Shown here one piece after another: positions 48,522 through 56,611 of a stretch of 64,000 nt of DNA; the first letter of the stretch is position 1, and each line of letters starts with the position of its first letter. The stretch spans positions 118,652 through 182,651 of the forward strand of contig NZ_QOKW01000013.1 of NCBI RefSeq assembly GCF_008365375.1, read 5' to 3'. Below the pieces are notes generated by a model. That model was not told the DNA's origin and did no database searches. It was given only the letters and a program-made list of their open reading frames with translations. The position numbers and the translations under genes are program-made. This DNA is from Roseomonas genomospecies 6 (GTDB lineage: Bacteria; Pseudomonadota; Alphaproteobacteria; Azospirillales; Azospirillaceae).

Positions 48522-49367
48522 TCACGCCCGCTCGGCGTCCAACTCGGCGGACATGGCGACGAAGCCCTCGTGATCGGTCACCCACAGCCGGGCGCCGGTG
48601 CCGCCCGGCGCGCCGCACAGGGTCAGCGGGTGGATGTCGAACAGGGGCCGTTTCGCCCGGAAGCGGAAGCCGGTCACCCGCGCCCCCGGATTCTCGCGCA
48701 GGAACAGGTCCACCAGCATCGTGGCGCTGAGCGGCCCGTGGAACACCAGCCCCGGATAGCCCTCCACGTCGCGGCAATAGTCGCGGTCGTAATGGATGCG
48801 GTGGCCGTTGAAGGTCAGGGCGGAGAAGCGGAACAGCAGCACCGGATCGGGCACGATGCGCCTCCGCCACGCCGGCTCTCCGGGCGGGCGCTCGCCCGGA
48901 GCGGGGGCCTCGCCGGGCTTGGCGGCCTCCCGGTAGACGATGTCGTGGAACTCGGTGACGGCGAGGCCGGCGGCGGTGGCGATCTCGTGCCGGACCTTCA
49001 CGAACACCATCCGGCCCGACCGGCCTTCCTTCGGCGCGACATCGTCGATGGTGGAGCGGCGGGTGATCGCCTCGCCGCTGCGGATGGGCCGATGAAAGGT
49101 CAGGCTGCCCCCGGCCCACATGCGGCGGGGCAGGTCCACCGGCGGCAGGAAGCCCCCCTTGCGCGGATGGCCGTCCGCGGCGATGTCGCGTTGCGGCGCC
49201 CGCGGCAGGAAATACAGCCAATGCCCCAGCGGCGGCACCTCGCCCGCCGGCCAGAGCGGCGCGTCGTGGTCGAGGGTCGCGGCCAGACCCGCCAGCGCCG
49301 CGGGGGCGGCGATGTCCTCGGCGCTTTCCGATGTGCCGATCCAGTCGCGCAGATGGTCCATGCCCAT
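48522..49367 (-). CDS. MaoC-like (FAS1-type) hydratase, mesaconyl-C4-CoA hydratase-like
   Basis: The product is 281 residues with a double hot-dog layout. The N-terminal half has PLGHWLYFLPRAPQRDI and RMWAGGSLTFHRPIRSGEAI, and the C-terminal half FNGHRIHYDRDYCRDVEGYP and GLVFHGPLSATMLVDLFLRE. This is the pattern of fungal HTD2 and of mesaconyl-C4-CoA or itaconyl-CoA hydratases. It probably hydrates or dehydrates a branched dicarboxylyl-CoA. The start at 49367 is supported by AGGGGG six bases upstream. It follows a CaiB-type CoA-transferase by nine bases, forming a two-gene acid-activation unit. Confidence 0.8.
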   Translation of the reverse strand: MGMDHLRDWIGTSESAEDIAAPAALAGLAATLDHDAPLWPAGEVPPLGHWLYFLPRAPQRDIAADGHPRKGGFLPPVDLPRRMWAGGSLTFHRPIRSGEAITRRSTIDDVAPKEGRSGRMVFVKVRHEIATAAGLAVTEFHDIVYREAAKPGEAPAPGERPPGEPAWRRRIVPDPVLLFRFSALTFNGHRIHYDRDYCRDVEGYPGLVFHGPLSATMLVDLFLRENPGARVTGFRFRAKRPLFDIHPLTLCGAPGGTGARLWVTDHEGFVAMSAELDAERA

Positions 49368-49376
49368 GATGCCCCC

Positions 49377-50501
49377 TTATTGGAAGAATTCCCGCCGGAC
49401 GGTGTCGGTGTGCTGGCCCAGCGCCGGCACGTCGCCGGAAACGAAGGGGCGGCCCCGCACCTGCACCGGCGGCGCCACCACCTCCACCGGCCCGCCCGGC
49501 GTTCCGGCGGCGACGCGGCGCAATTGCGCGTGGGTGGACAGGTCCGCCACCTCGTTCAGCGAACCGAAGGCCGTGCGCGCCCGGTTCAGGCGGCGGACGG
49601 CTTCGGCGTGGTCCATGGTCCGGAAGATGGCGGCGATCAGCGCATCCAGCTCCGGGCGGTTGGCGACGCGCCGGTTGTTGGTCGAGAACCGCTCGTCCGT
49701 CGCCAGCTCGGGCCGCAGGAGCACGTCGGCGCAGAAGGCCGCCCACTCGCGCTCGTTCTGGATCGACAGCACCACCTGCCGGCCATCGGCCAGGGCGAAG
49801 GCGGAGTAGGGGGCGATGCTGGGATGCATCAGCCCGACCCGTCCCGGCGCCCGTCCGCCATGCTCGTGGTGCATCAGCGGCACCATCATCCATTCCGCCA
49901 GCGAATCGAACAGGGACACGGACACCCCCGATCCCGCCCCAGTGCGTTCCCGCTCCAGCAGCGCCTGGAGCACCCCGGTGTAGGCGTTCATGCCGCAGGC
50001 GATGTCGGCCACCGACACGCCGACGCGCCCCGGCTGGTCCGGCGACCCGGTGATGGAGGCCAGCCCGGTCTCGCTCTGGACCAGCAGGTCGTAGGCCTTC
50101 ATGTCGCGGTAGGGGCCGTCGTCGCCATAGCCGGAGATGTCGCAGATGATCAGCCGGGGATGGCGCCGCCGCAGGGATTCCGAACCGAACCCGGCACGCT
50201 CCGCAGCACCCGGCGCCAAATTCTGCACGAACACGTCGGCGCGGGCGACCAGCCGGCTCAGCAGGTCGGCGTCCTCGGTCCGCTTGATGTCGAGGACGAC
50301 GGACTCCTTGCCGCGGTTGAGCCAGACGAAATAGGAGCTTTGCCCATGGACCACGGAGTCGTAACCGCGGGCGAAGTCGCCTTCCGGGCGTTCGATCTTG
50401 ATCACCCGCGCCCCGGCGTCGGCAAGGCGGGACGTGCACAGCGGCGCCGCCACCGCCTGCTCCAGCGAGACGACCAGCAATCCGGACAAAGGGGCACTCA
50501 T
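49377..50501 (-). CDS. CaiB/BaiF family CoA-transferase
   Basis: The product is 374 residues from MSAPLSGLLVVSLEQAVAAP. It is a family III CoA-transferase. Typical features are ADAGARVIKIERPEGDFARG, YFVWLNRGKESVVLDIKRTE, DVFVQNLAPGAAERAGFG, the catalytic Asp region AYDLLVQSETGLASITGSP and a DIACGMNAYTGVLQALL segment. It moves CoA between carboxylic acids without energy cost. The partner gene for a mesaconyl-CoA-like hydratase suggests a C4-C5 dicarboxylate such as mesaconate, itaconate or citramalate (inferred). The upstream in-frame ATG adds only seven residues of non-family sequence. Confidence 0.88.
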   Translation of the reverse strand: MSAPLSGLLVVSLEQAVAAPLCTSRLADAGARVIKIERPEGDFARGYDSVVHGQSSYFVWLNRGKESVVLDIKRTEDADLLSRLVARADVFVQNLAPGAAERAGFGSESLRRRHPRLIICDISGYGDDGPYRDMKAYDLLVQSETGLASITGSPDQPGRVGVSVADIACGMNAYTGVLQALLERERTGAGSGVSVSLFDSLAEWMMVPLMHHEHGGRAPGRVGLMHPSIAPYSAFALADGRQVVLSIQNEREWAAFCADVLLRPELATDERFSTNNRRVANRPELDALIAAIFRTMDHAEAVRRLNRARTAFGSLNEVADLSTHAQLRRVAAGTPGGPVEVVAPPVQVRGRPFVSGDVPALGQHTDTVRREFFQ

Positions 50502-50836
50502 CCTGGGCAGCCTCCACAACACGGGCCGGATGCGCCGCAGCGGCCATCGCCCTTGGTTGGGATGCTAAACAATCGGCGCCGCTCCATCCAACACCGTTGG
50601 GGGCATAGGTCGCATGACGGCTTCCGGCAGGGCGCCGGTCAAACCCTGTTGAACGGTCCGTGCGGCGGCACCGTTCCATTCATCCGGCTCATAAGCCTTA
50701 TCGGCGTCCGGCGGGTTATCGCCGGTCCGGCACGGTCTAGCTTTTCCCCATCCGCACAAGCGGATGAGCCGTCCGCACGTCTGCGCCCGGTCCCGCGGGC
50801 CAGGACGACAGCCAGGAAGGGAAGAGGATTTCACCG
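50502..50836. promoter_or_regulatory. Divergent control region of CoA-transferase and paoABC genes
   Basis: This 335-base gap has three inverted repeats: GAACGGT/ACCGTTC (50651-50676, 12-base loop), CCGGCG/CGCCGG (50709-50726) and CATCCGC-ACAA-GCGGATG (50749-50766). The last is a perfect 7-bp stem in the leader of paoA. No clear -10/-35 pair or known riboswitch fold is seen. They are candidate operators. Confidence 0.45.
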
Positions 50837-51520
50837 ATGCGATATTCCGGCGACCTCGACATGACGCGGCGCGGCCTCCTGCTTGGGACCGCCGCCACCG
50901 CCGCGCTGACGGCGGCGCCGTTCCGGGCGCCGGCGCGGGCGGCCACCGTTGGAGAGACCGCCATGCCACCCCCCGCGACCGGAACCGATGCGCCCGCGCT
51001 GTCACCCGTTCTTGCGAAGGTCGCCTTCACCGTGAACGGGCAGCGCCACGACCTGGAACTCGACACACGGACGACCCTTCTCGACGCGCTGCGCGAGCAC
51101 CTGCACCTCACCGGCACCAAGAAGGGCTGCGACCACGGCCAGTGCGGCGCCTGCACGGTGATCGTGGACGGGCAGCGGATCAACTCCTGCCTGACGCTGG
51201 CCGTGATGCACGAGGGCGGAAGCGTCACCACCATCGAAGGGTTGGGCCTGCCGGGGAAACTGCACCCCATGCAGGCCGCCTTTGTGGCGCATGACGGCTA
51301 TCAGTGCGGCTATTGCACGCCGGGCCAAATCTGTTCGGCGGTGGCGATGCTGGACGAGATCAAGGCCGGCGTGCCCAGCCACGTCACCGCCGACCTGACC
51401 GCCCGGCCCCAGGCCACGGCTGACGAGTACCGGGAGCGGATGAGCGGCAATATCTGCCGCTGCGGCGCCTATTCCAACATCGTCGATGCGATCTCGGACG
51501 TCGCACGGAGGGAGGCATGA
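50837..51520 (+). CDS. paoA: Periplasmic aldehyde oxidoreductase, 2Fe-2S subunit
   Basis: The product is 227 residues, like E. coli PaoA. It carries a Tat leader ([20 protein letters not shown], residues 9-28), so the complex is exported folded. The plant-type [2Fe-2S] site is [12 protein letters not shown], and the helical second site has CGYCTPGQ and NICRCGAY. The subunit passes electrons from the molybdenum site to FAD and an outside acceptor. Its TGA overlaps the ATG of paoB (ATGA). The complex oxidises aromatic and other aldehydes to acids in the periplasm. Confidence 0.93.
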   Translation: MRYSGDLDMTRRGLLLGTAATAALTAAPFRAPARAATVGETAMPPPATGTDAPALSPVLAKVAFTVNGQRHDLELDTRTTLLDALREHLHLTGTKKGCDHGQCGACTVIVDGQRINSCLTLAVMHEGGSVTTIEGLGLPGKLHPMQAAFVAHDGYQCGYCTPGQICSAVAMLDEIKAGVPSHVTADLTARPQATADEYRERMSGNICRCGAYSNIVDAISDVARREA

Positions 51521-52476
51521 GACCCTTCACCTACGAGCGGGCGGACTCCCCCGCCGCCGCTGCTGCCGCGGTCGAACGCCGGCCCGGCGCCAAATTCATC
51601 GCGGGCGGCACCAACCTGCTCGACCTGATGAAGCTGGAGATCGAGAGGCCCGCCCACCTGATCGACGTGAACGGCCTCAAGCTCGACAGCGTGGAGCCGA
51701 CGCCGGACGGCGGCCTGCGCATCGGCGCGCTGGTCCGCAACACCGCACTCGCCGCCGACCCGCGGGTGCGGCGCGACTACGGCGTGCTGTCGCGGGCACT
51801 GCTCGCCGGGGCGTCCGGCCAGTTGCGCAACAAGGCGACGACGGCGGGCAACCTGCTCCAGCGCACGCGCTGCCCTTATTTCTACGACACCAATCAGCCC
51901 TGCAACAAACGCCAGCCCGGCAGCGGCTGCGCCGCCATCGGGGGCTACAGCCGTCAACTCGCCGTGGTGGGGGGAAGCGACGCCTGCATCGCGACCCACC
52001 CCAGCGACATGGCCGTCGCCATGCGCGCGCTGGACGCCACGGTGGAGACCGTGCGGGCCGACGGGACCGCGCGCGGCATTCCCATGGCGGAGTTCCACCG
52101 GCTGCCCGGCGACACGCCGCACATCGAGACGGCGCTGGAGCCTGGTGAACTCATCACCGCGGTGACGCTGCCCAAGCCGGTCGGTGGCACCCACGTCTAC
52201 CGCAAGGTCCGCGACCGCGCGTCCTACGCCTTCGCGCTGGTCTCCGTCGCGGCGGTGGTGCAGCGGGACGGCAGCGGACGGGTGGCGCTGGGCGGCGTGG
52301 CGCACAAGCCGTGGCGCGTCGAGGCCGCCGAGGCCGAAATGCCGCGCGGCGCCAAGGCGGTGACCGCCGGGCTGCTGGCCGATGCGAAGCCGACGCACGA
52401 CAACGCATTCAAGCTGACCCTGGTCGAGCGGACGCTCGCCTCGGTGCTGGCCGAAGCGAAAGGCCAGGCAAAGTAA
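51517..52476 (+). CDS. paoB: Periplasmic aldehyde oxidoreductase, FAD and 4Fe-4S subunit
   Basis: The product is 319 residues, matching E. coli PaoB (about 318). FAD-binding phrases are [20 protein letters not shown] and [20 protein letters not shown]. The extra [4Fe-4S] cluster that marks this PaoB branch has its cysteines in [20 protein letters not shown] and GSGCAAI. It has no leader of its own and would cross the membrane with the Tat-bearing PaoA. It overlaps paoA by four bases and precedes paoC by 14, so the three subunits are made together. Confidence 0.93.
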   Translation: MRPFTYERADSPAAAAAAVERRPGAKFIAGGTNLLDLMKLEIERPAHLIDVNGLKLDSVEPTPDGGLRIGALVRNTALAADPRVRRDYGVLSRALLAGASGQLRNKATTAGNLLQRTRCPYFYDTNQPCNKRQPGSGCAAIGGYSRQLAVVGGSDACIATHPSDMAVAMRALDATVETVRADGTARGIPMAEFHRLPGDTPHIETALEPGELITAVTLPKPVGGTHVYRKVRDRASYAFALVSVAAVVQRDGSGRVALGGVAHKPWRVEAAEAEMPRGAKAVTAGLLADAKPTHDNAFKLTLVERTLASVLAEAKGQAK

Positions 52477-52490
52477 GGGGCTGAGACATC

Positions 52491-54683
52491 ATGAAGTTCG
52501 ACATTCCCGCAACCACCAACCCGATCGACCGGATGACGGTGGTGGGCAAGCCGACCGACCGCATCGACGGGCCGCTGAAGACGACGGGAACCGCCACCTA
52601 CGCCTATGAATGGCACGACGTGGCGCCGAACGCGGCCTATGGCTGGGTGATCGGCTCCGGCATCGCCAAGGGGCGCATCGCGTCCATGGACCTGGAGGCG
52701 GCGAAGGCGGCCCCCGGCGTGATCGCCATCGTCACGGCGGAGAGCGCAGGGCCTCTCGGCAAGGCCAAGCGCAACACCGCGACCCTGCTCGGCGGACCGG
52801 AGATCGAGCATTACCAGCAGGCCGTGGCGCTCGTCGTGGCGGAAACCTTCGAGCAGGCCCGCGCCGCGGCCCAGCGCGTCCGCATCGACTACACGCCAGC
52901 GGAGGGCGCTTACGATCTGGCGGCGGCCAAGGACCGGGCGGAGAAGACCAAGGACGGCGATTCGGTGGTGGGCGATTTCGCGGGGGCCTTCGCGGCGGCT
53001 CCGGTGAAACTCGATGAAACATACATCACGCCGGACGAGAGCCACGCGATGATGGAGCCGCACGCCACCCTCGCTGCGTGGGAGGGCGACCGGCTGACCG
53101 TCTGGACCTCCAACCAGATGATCGACTGGGCGGTGACCGACCTGTCCGAGACGCTGAAGATGCCGAAGGACAAGGTGCGCGTCATCTCCCCCTTCATCGG
53201 CGGCGGCTTCGGCGGAAAGCTGTTCCTGCGCGCCGATGCGCTGCTGGCGGCACTCGGCGCGCGGGAGGCCGGGCGCCCGGTCAAGGTCGGCCTGCCGCGC
53301 CCCATGATGATCAACAACACCACGCACCGGCCCGCCACCATCCAGCGCATCCGCATCGGCGCCACGCCGGACGGCACGATCACCGCCATCGCCCATGAAA
53401 GCTGGTCCGGCAACCTGCCCGGCGGCTCGGAGGAGACGGCGACCGACCAGACGCGGCTGCTCTACGCCGGGGCGAACCGTCTGATCGGCAACCGCATCGT
53501 CACGCTCGACCTGCCCGAAGGCAACGCCATGCGCGCGCCGGGCGAGGCGTCCGGCATGATGGCGCTGGAGGTCGCGATGGACGAAATGGCGGAAAAGCTG
53601 GGCATGGACCCGGTGGAGTTCCGCATCCGCAACGACACGCAGACCGACCCCGCCGACCCCAACCGGCCCTTCTCGCAGCGCCAGCTCGTGCAATGCCTGC
53701 GCCTGGGGGCGGAGCGGTTCGGCTGGGCCAAGCGCAACCCGCAGCCGGGGCAGGTGCGCGACGGGCGCTGGCTGGTCGGGATGGGGGTGGCGGCGGCCTT
53801 CCGCAACAACCTGCTGACCAAATCGGCGGCGCGGGTGCGGCTGGACCAGCGCGGGATCGTGACAGTCGAGACCGACATGACCGACATCGGCACCGGCAGC
53901 TACACCATCATCGCCCAGACCGCGGCGGAGATGATGGGGGTCGGGCTGGACAAGGTCGTGGTGCGGCTGGGCGATTCCAGCTTTCCGGTGTCCGCCGGGT
54001 CGGGCGGGCAATGGGGCGCCAACAATTCCACCGCCGGGGTCTACGCCGCCTGCGTGAAGCTGCGCGAGGCGGTGGCGCAGCGGCTCGGCGTCAACTCCGC
54101 CGACGCGCGCTTCGCGGACAGGCAGGTCATCGCCGGCAACCGCAAGGTCCCCCTGGCCGAGGCGGCGGGCACCGAGGGCCTGTCCGCCGAGGACGGGATC
54201 GAATACGGCGATCTCGACAAGAAATTCCAGCAATCGACCTTCGGTGCCCATTACGCGGAGGCCGCCGTGGACTCCGCGACCGGCGAGATCCGCGTGCGGC
54301 GGATGCTGGCGGTGTGTGCCGCGGGCCGCATCCTGAACCCGAAGTCGGCGCGCAGCCAGGTGATCGGCGCCATGACCATGGGCGTCGGGGCGGCGCTGAT
54401 GGAGGAACTGGCGATCGACAAGCGGAAGGGCTTCTTCGTCAACCACGACCTTGCCGCCTACGAGGTGCCGGTCCACGCCGACATTCCGCACCAGGAAGTG
54501 ATCTTCCTGGACGAGGCCGACCCGATCTCCTCCCCGATGAAGGCGAAGGGGGTGGGCGAACTGGGCCTGTGCGGGGTGGGTGCTGCGGTCGCCAACGCGG
54601 TCCACAACGCGACGGGGATTCGGGTGCGGGAGTATCCGATCACGCTCGACAAGTTCCTGGATCGGTTGCCGGCGGTGGGGTGA
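52491..54683 (+). CDS. paoC: Periplasmic aldehyde oxidoreductase, molybdenum cofactor subunit
   Basis: The product is 730 residues, the length of E. coli PaoC. It belongs to the xanthine oxidase fold, with PTDRIDGPLKTTGTATYAYE, the Moco-binding SPFIGGGFGGKLFLRADALL and GSGGQWGANNSTAGVYAACV, and the catalytic Glu in KGVGELGLCGVGAAVANAVH. The absence of a leader fits hitchhiker export with PaoA. No PaoD-type maturation chaperone gene follows; after the stop there is only a repeat element and an unrelated gene, so the maturation factor must be encoded elsewhere. Confidence 0.95.
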   Translation: MKFDIPATTNPIDRMTVVGKPTDRIDGPLKTTGTATYAYEWHDVAPNAAYGWVIGSGIAKGRIASMDLEAAKAAPGVIAIVTAESAGPLGKAKRNTATLLGGPEIEHYQQAVALVVAETFEQARAAAQRVRIDYTPAEGAYDLAAAKDRAEKTKDGDSVVGDFAGAFAAAPVKLDETYITPDESHAMMEPHATLAAWEGDRLTVWTSNQMIDWAVTDLSETLKMPKDKVRVISPFIGGGFGGKLFLRADALLAALGAREAGRPVKVGLPRPMMINNTTHRPATIQRIRIGATPDGTITAIAHESWSGNLPGGSEETATDQTRLLYAGANRLIGNRIVTLDLPEGNAMRAPGEASGMMALEVAMDEMAEKLGMDPVEFRIRNDTQTDPADPNRPFSQRQLVQCLRLGAERFGWAKRNPQPGQVRDGRWLVGMGVAAAFRNNLLTKSAARVRLDQRGIVTVETDMTDIGTGSYTIIAQTAAEMMGVGLDKVVVRLGDSSFPVSAGSGGQWGANNSTAGVYAACVKLREAVAQRLGVNSADARFADRQVIAGNRKVPLAEAAGTEGLSAEDGIEYGDLDKKFQQSTFGAHYAEAAVDSATGEIRVRRMLAVCAAGRILNPKSARSQVIGAMTMGVGAALMEELAIDKRKGFFVNHDLAAYEVPVHADIPHQEVIFLDEADPISSPMKAKGVGELGLCGVGAAVANAVHNATGIRVREYPITLDKFLDRLPAVG

Positions 54684-54699
54684 GAGTGGTGCCGACGTT

Positions 54700-54800
54700 G
54701 CCCCCTCCCTAACCCTCCCCCTCTTCGAGGTGGAGGGGACTGCTGCCGCTTCGCCCAAGGCCCCCTCTCCCGCGAAGCGGGGGAGGGTTGGGGAGGGGGC
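54700..54800. repeat. Large GC-rich inverted intergenic element
   Basis: Arms of 21 bases at 54700-54720 and 54780-54800 pair with one mismatch, enclosing further small hairpins (one around CTCTTCGAGG and one around CCCGCGAAGCGGG). The right half resembles the element at 48448. It may end paoABC transcription or be a REP/BIME-like dispersed repeat. Confidence 0.7.
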
Positions 54801-54924
54801 GCCACTCTGGGCGGGGGCACCCCTTTCGCGCACCCTCAAAATTGTCACCCCCCATCCGGTTGTCGGATGGATGAAGACTCCAGCCCCGGATGTTCATCCG
54901 GGAGAGACGCAGCCTGGAGCCATC

Positions 54925-55482
54925 ATGACGCACATCCGCTTCGCCCCCAAATCCCTCGCCATCGCGCTGCTGGCCGGTGTGGCGGCCTCGGGCGCGGGGG
55001 TGTCCCCGGTCCTCGCCGATCCGCCGGACTGGGCGCCGGCCCATGGCTGGCGCGCCAAGCAGGAGCGCCATCATGACCGCGAGCGTCACGAGCGTGGCCG
55101 CCATCACGAGCACGGCTACATCGACGGCGGCTATGGCGACGGGCGCGTGGTGATCGTCCGCCGGCCCCCGCCCGTGGTGGTCTACGAGGAGCCGCCGGTC
55201 GTGCATTACGCCCCGGCCCCCGTCTACATCGAGGAGCCGCCCGTCATCGTCCAGCAGCGCCCGCGCGTGGTCCACGCCGCGCCGCCGCAGCCGGTGGTGG
55301 AGTGCGGGCCGCTCGGCGGCGATCTGGGCGGCGACCTGATCGGCGTGCTGGGCGGGGCCGCGGTCGGCGGGCTGGTCGGTTCGCAGTTCGGGCGCGGCGA
55401 CGGCAAACTGGCGGCGACCGCCGCCGGCACGCTGGGCGGCGCCATGCTGGGCGGCGCGATGACCCGCGGCGGGGGCTGCTGA
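54925..55482 (+). CDS. Exported glycine-zipper protein
   Basis: The product is 185 residues with a signal peptide cut after SPVLAD. The middle has a His/Arg/Glu-rich segment (QERHHDRERHERGRHHEHG) that could bind metal, then Pro/Val-rich repeats (RRPPPVVVYEEPPVVHYAP). The C-terminus is a glycine zipper (GVLGGAAVGGLVGSQFGRGD and LGGAMLGGAM), as in 2TM-domain outer-membrane or periplasmic proteins. Function unknown. The ATG at 54925 precedes the leader; an upstream in-frame ATG would add 18 hydrophilic residues. It converges with ispE 13 bases downstream. Confidence 0.75.
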   Translation: MTHIRFAPKSLAIALLAGVAASGAGVSPVLADPPDWAPAHGWRAKQERHHDRERHERGRHHEHGYIDGGYGDGRVVIVRRPPPVVVYEEPPVVHYAPAPVYIEEPPVIVQQRPRVVHAAPPQPVVECGPLGGDLGGDLIGVLGGAAVGGLVGSQFGRGDGKLAATAAGTLGGAMLGGAMTRGGGC

Positions 55483-55495
55483 ACCCGGAGGAGGA

Positions 55496-56512
55496 TCAGC
55501 CCACGCCCCAGCCGCCGGTGTCCGGGAAGGGGACCGGCGGCGCCGGAGCCGTGACGACGGCGGACGGAGCCTCCAGCCCCTGGGGCAGCGGCGGCGCGTC
55601 CGCCGGGGTGGGCAGCAGCCGGGCGGCCTTCGCCCACCAGCGGGGTTGCGCCGCCTGGATCGACCGGGCCGCCTCCGCCGCCCGCTCCGCATCGGCGTAG
55701 AGGCCGAAGCAGGTCGCCCCGCTGCCCGACAGCCGCGCCAGCAGGCAGCCGTCCGTGCCCTCCAAAGCGGTCAGCACCTCGGCGATCACCGGGGCCACGG
55801 TCAGGGCAGGCTCGGTCAGGTCATTGCGCCGCTCCTTCAGCAGCGCGGCCAGCGCCACGGCGTCGGCGGGCGCTTCGGTGAAGCGGGCGGGGGCGGAGAA
55901 GGCGCCCTTGCGCGCCTTGAACACGGCGGGGGTCGGCACCGGCACGCCGGGGTTCACCAGGACGGCGTGGGTGTCCGGCAGGGCGGGCGCCTCCTCCAGC
56001 GCCTCTCCCACGCCGCCGAAATAGCAGCTCCGCCCGGCGACGCAGACCGGAACGTCGGCGCCCAGCGAGGCCGCGACCTCGTAGAGTCGCCGGTCGGCGA
56101 CCGGGACATCCCACAGCCGGGCCAGACCGCGCAGGGTCGCCGCCGCGTCCGCCGAGCCGCCGCCGATGCCGGACGCGATGGGCAGCACCTTCTCCAGCGC
56201 GATCATCGCGTCGGCCTCGCGCCCCAGCCGGGCGGCCAGGGCGTAAGCGGCGCGGATGACGAGGTTCTGCGCCGGATTCTCCCCCATCAGCGCCGGGCCG
56301 AAGGGGCCGGAGATGGCCAGCCGCGGCCCGACCGGCGGCAGATCCGCCCCGCGCAGCGCGATCCGCGCCACGCCCGGCTGCACCGTCACCCGGTCCGCCA
56401 CGTCCGCGAAGGCGACGAGGCTGTCCAACTCGTGATAGCCGTCGTCCCGGCGGCCCACCACATGCAGATAGAGGTTCAGCTTGGCCGGCGCGGATTCGGC
56501 GATGACGCTCAT
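55496..56512 (-). CDS. ispE: 4-diphosphocytidyl-2-C-methyl-D-erythritol kinase
   Basis: IspE phosphorylates CDP-methylerythritol in the non-mevalonate isoprenoid pathway. The product is 338 residues. It shows the GHMP-kinase features SAPAKLNLYLHVVGRRDDGY at the N-terminus, the ATP loop LPIASGIGGGSADAAATLRG, and GSGATCFGLYADAERA near the end. It is longer than E. coli IspE (283) because of a Pro/Ala-rich C-terminal tail. I chose the ATG at 56510-56512. A perfect hairpin sits just 22 bases upstream, between ispE and the TPR gene, so the ribosome site is squeezed into a short leader. Confidence 0.95.
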   Translation of the reverse strand: MSVIAESAPAKLNLYLHVVGRRDDGYHELDSLVAFADVADRVTVQPGVARIALRGADLPPVGPRLAISGPFGPALMGENPAQNLVIRAAYALAARLGREADAMIALEKVLPIASGIGGGSADAAATLRGLARLWDVPVADRRLYEVAASLGADVPVCVAGRSCYFGGVGEALEEAPALPDTHAVLVNPGVPVPTPAVFKARKGAFSAPARFTEAPADAVALAALLKERRNDLTEPALTVAPVIAEVLTALEGTDGCLLARLSGSGATCFGLYADAERAAEAARSIQAAQPRWWAKAARLLPTPADAPPLPQGLEAPSAVVTAPAPPVPFPDTGGWGVG

Positions 56513-56529
56513 GGTTCGGGTCCCCGGAA

Positions 56530-56573
56530 ACGAAAAGCCCTTCTTCCCGAGAGGGGGAAGAAGGGCTTTATGC
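56530..56573 (-). terminator. Perfect 15-bp hairpin between TPR gene and ispE
   Basis: The arms 56534-56548 and 56555-56569 pair perfectly around a 6-base loop. On the minus strand the stem is followed by TTTTCGTTT. It ends the TPR transcript, and being 22 bases from the ispE start it may also limit read-through into ispE. Confidence 0.88.
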
Positions 56574-56611
56574 GGCAAGGGTGCGGCGAGCGCCAGACCT
56601 TACGTTTCCGC

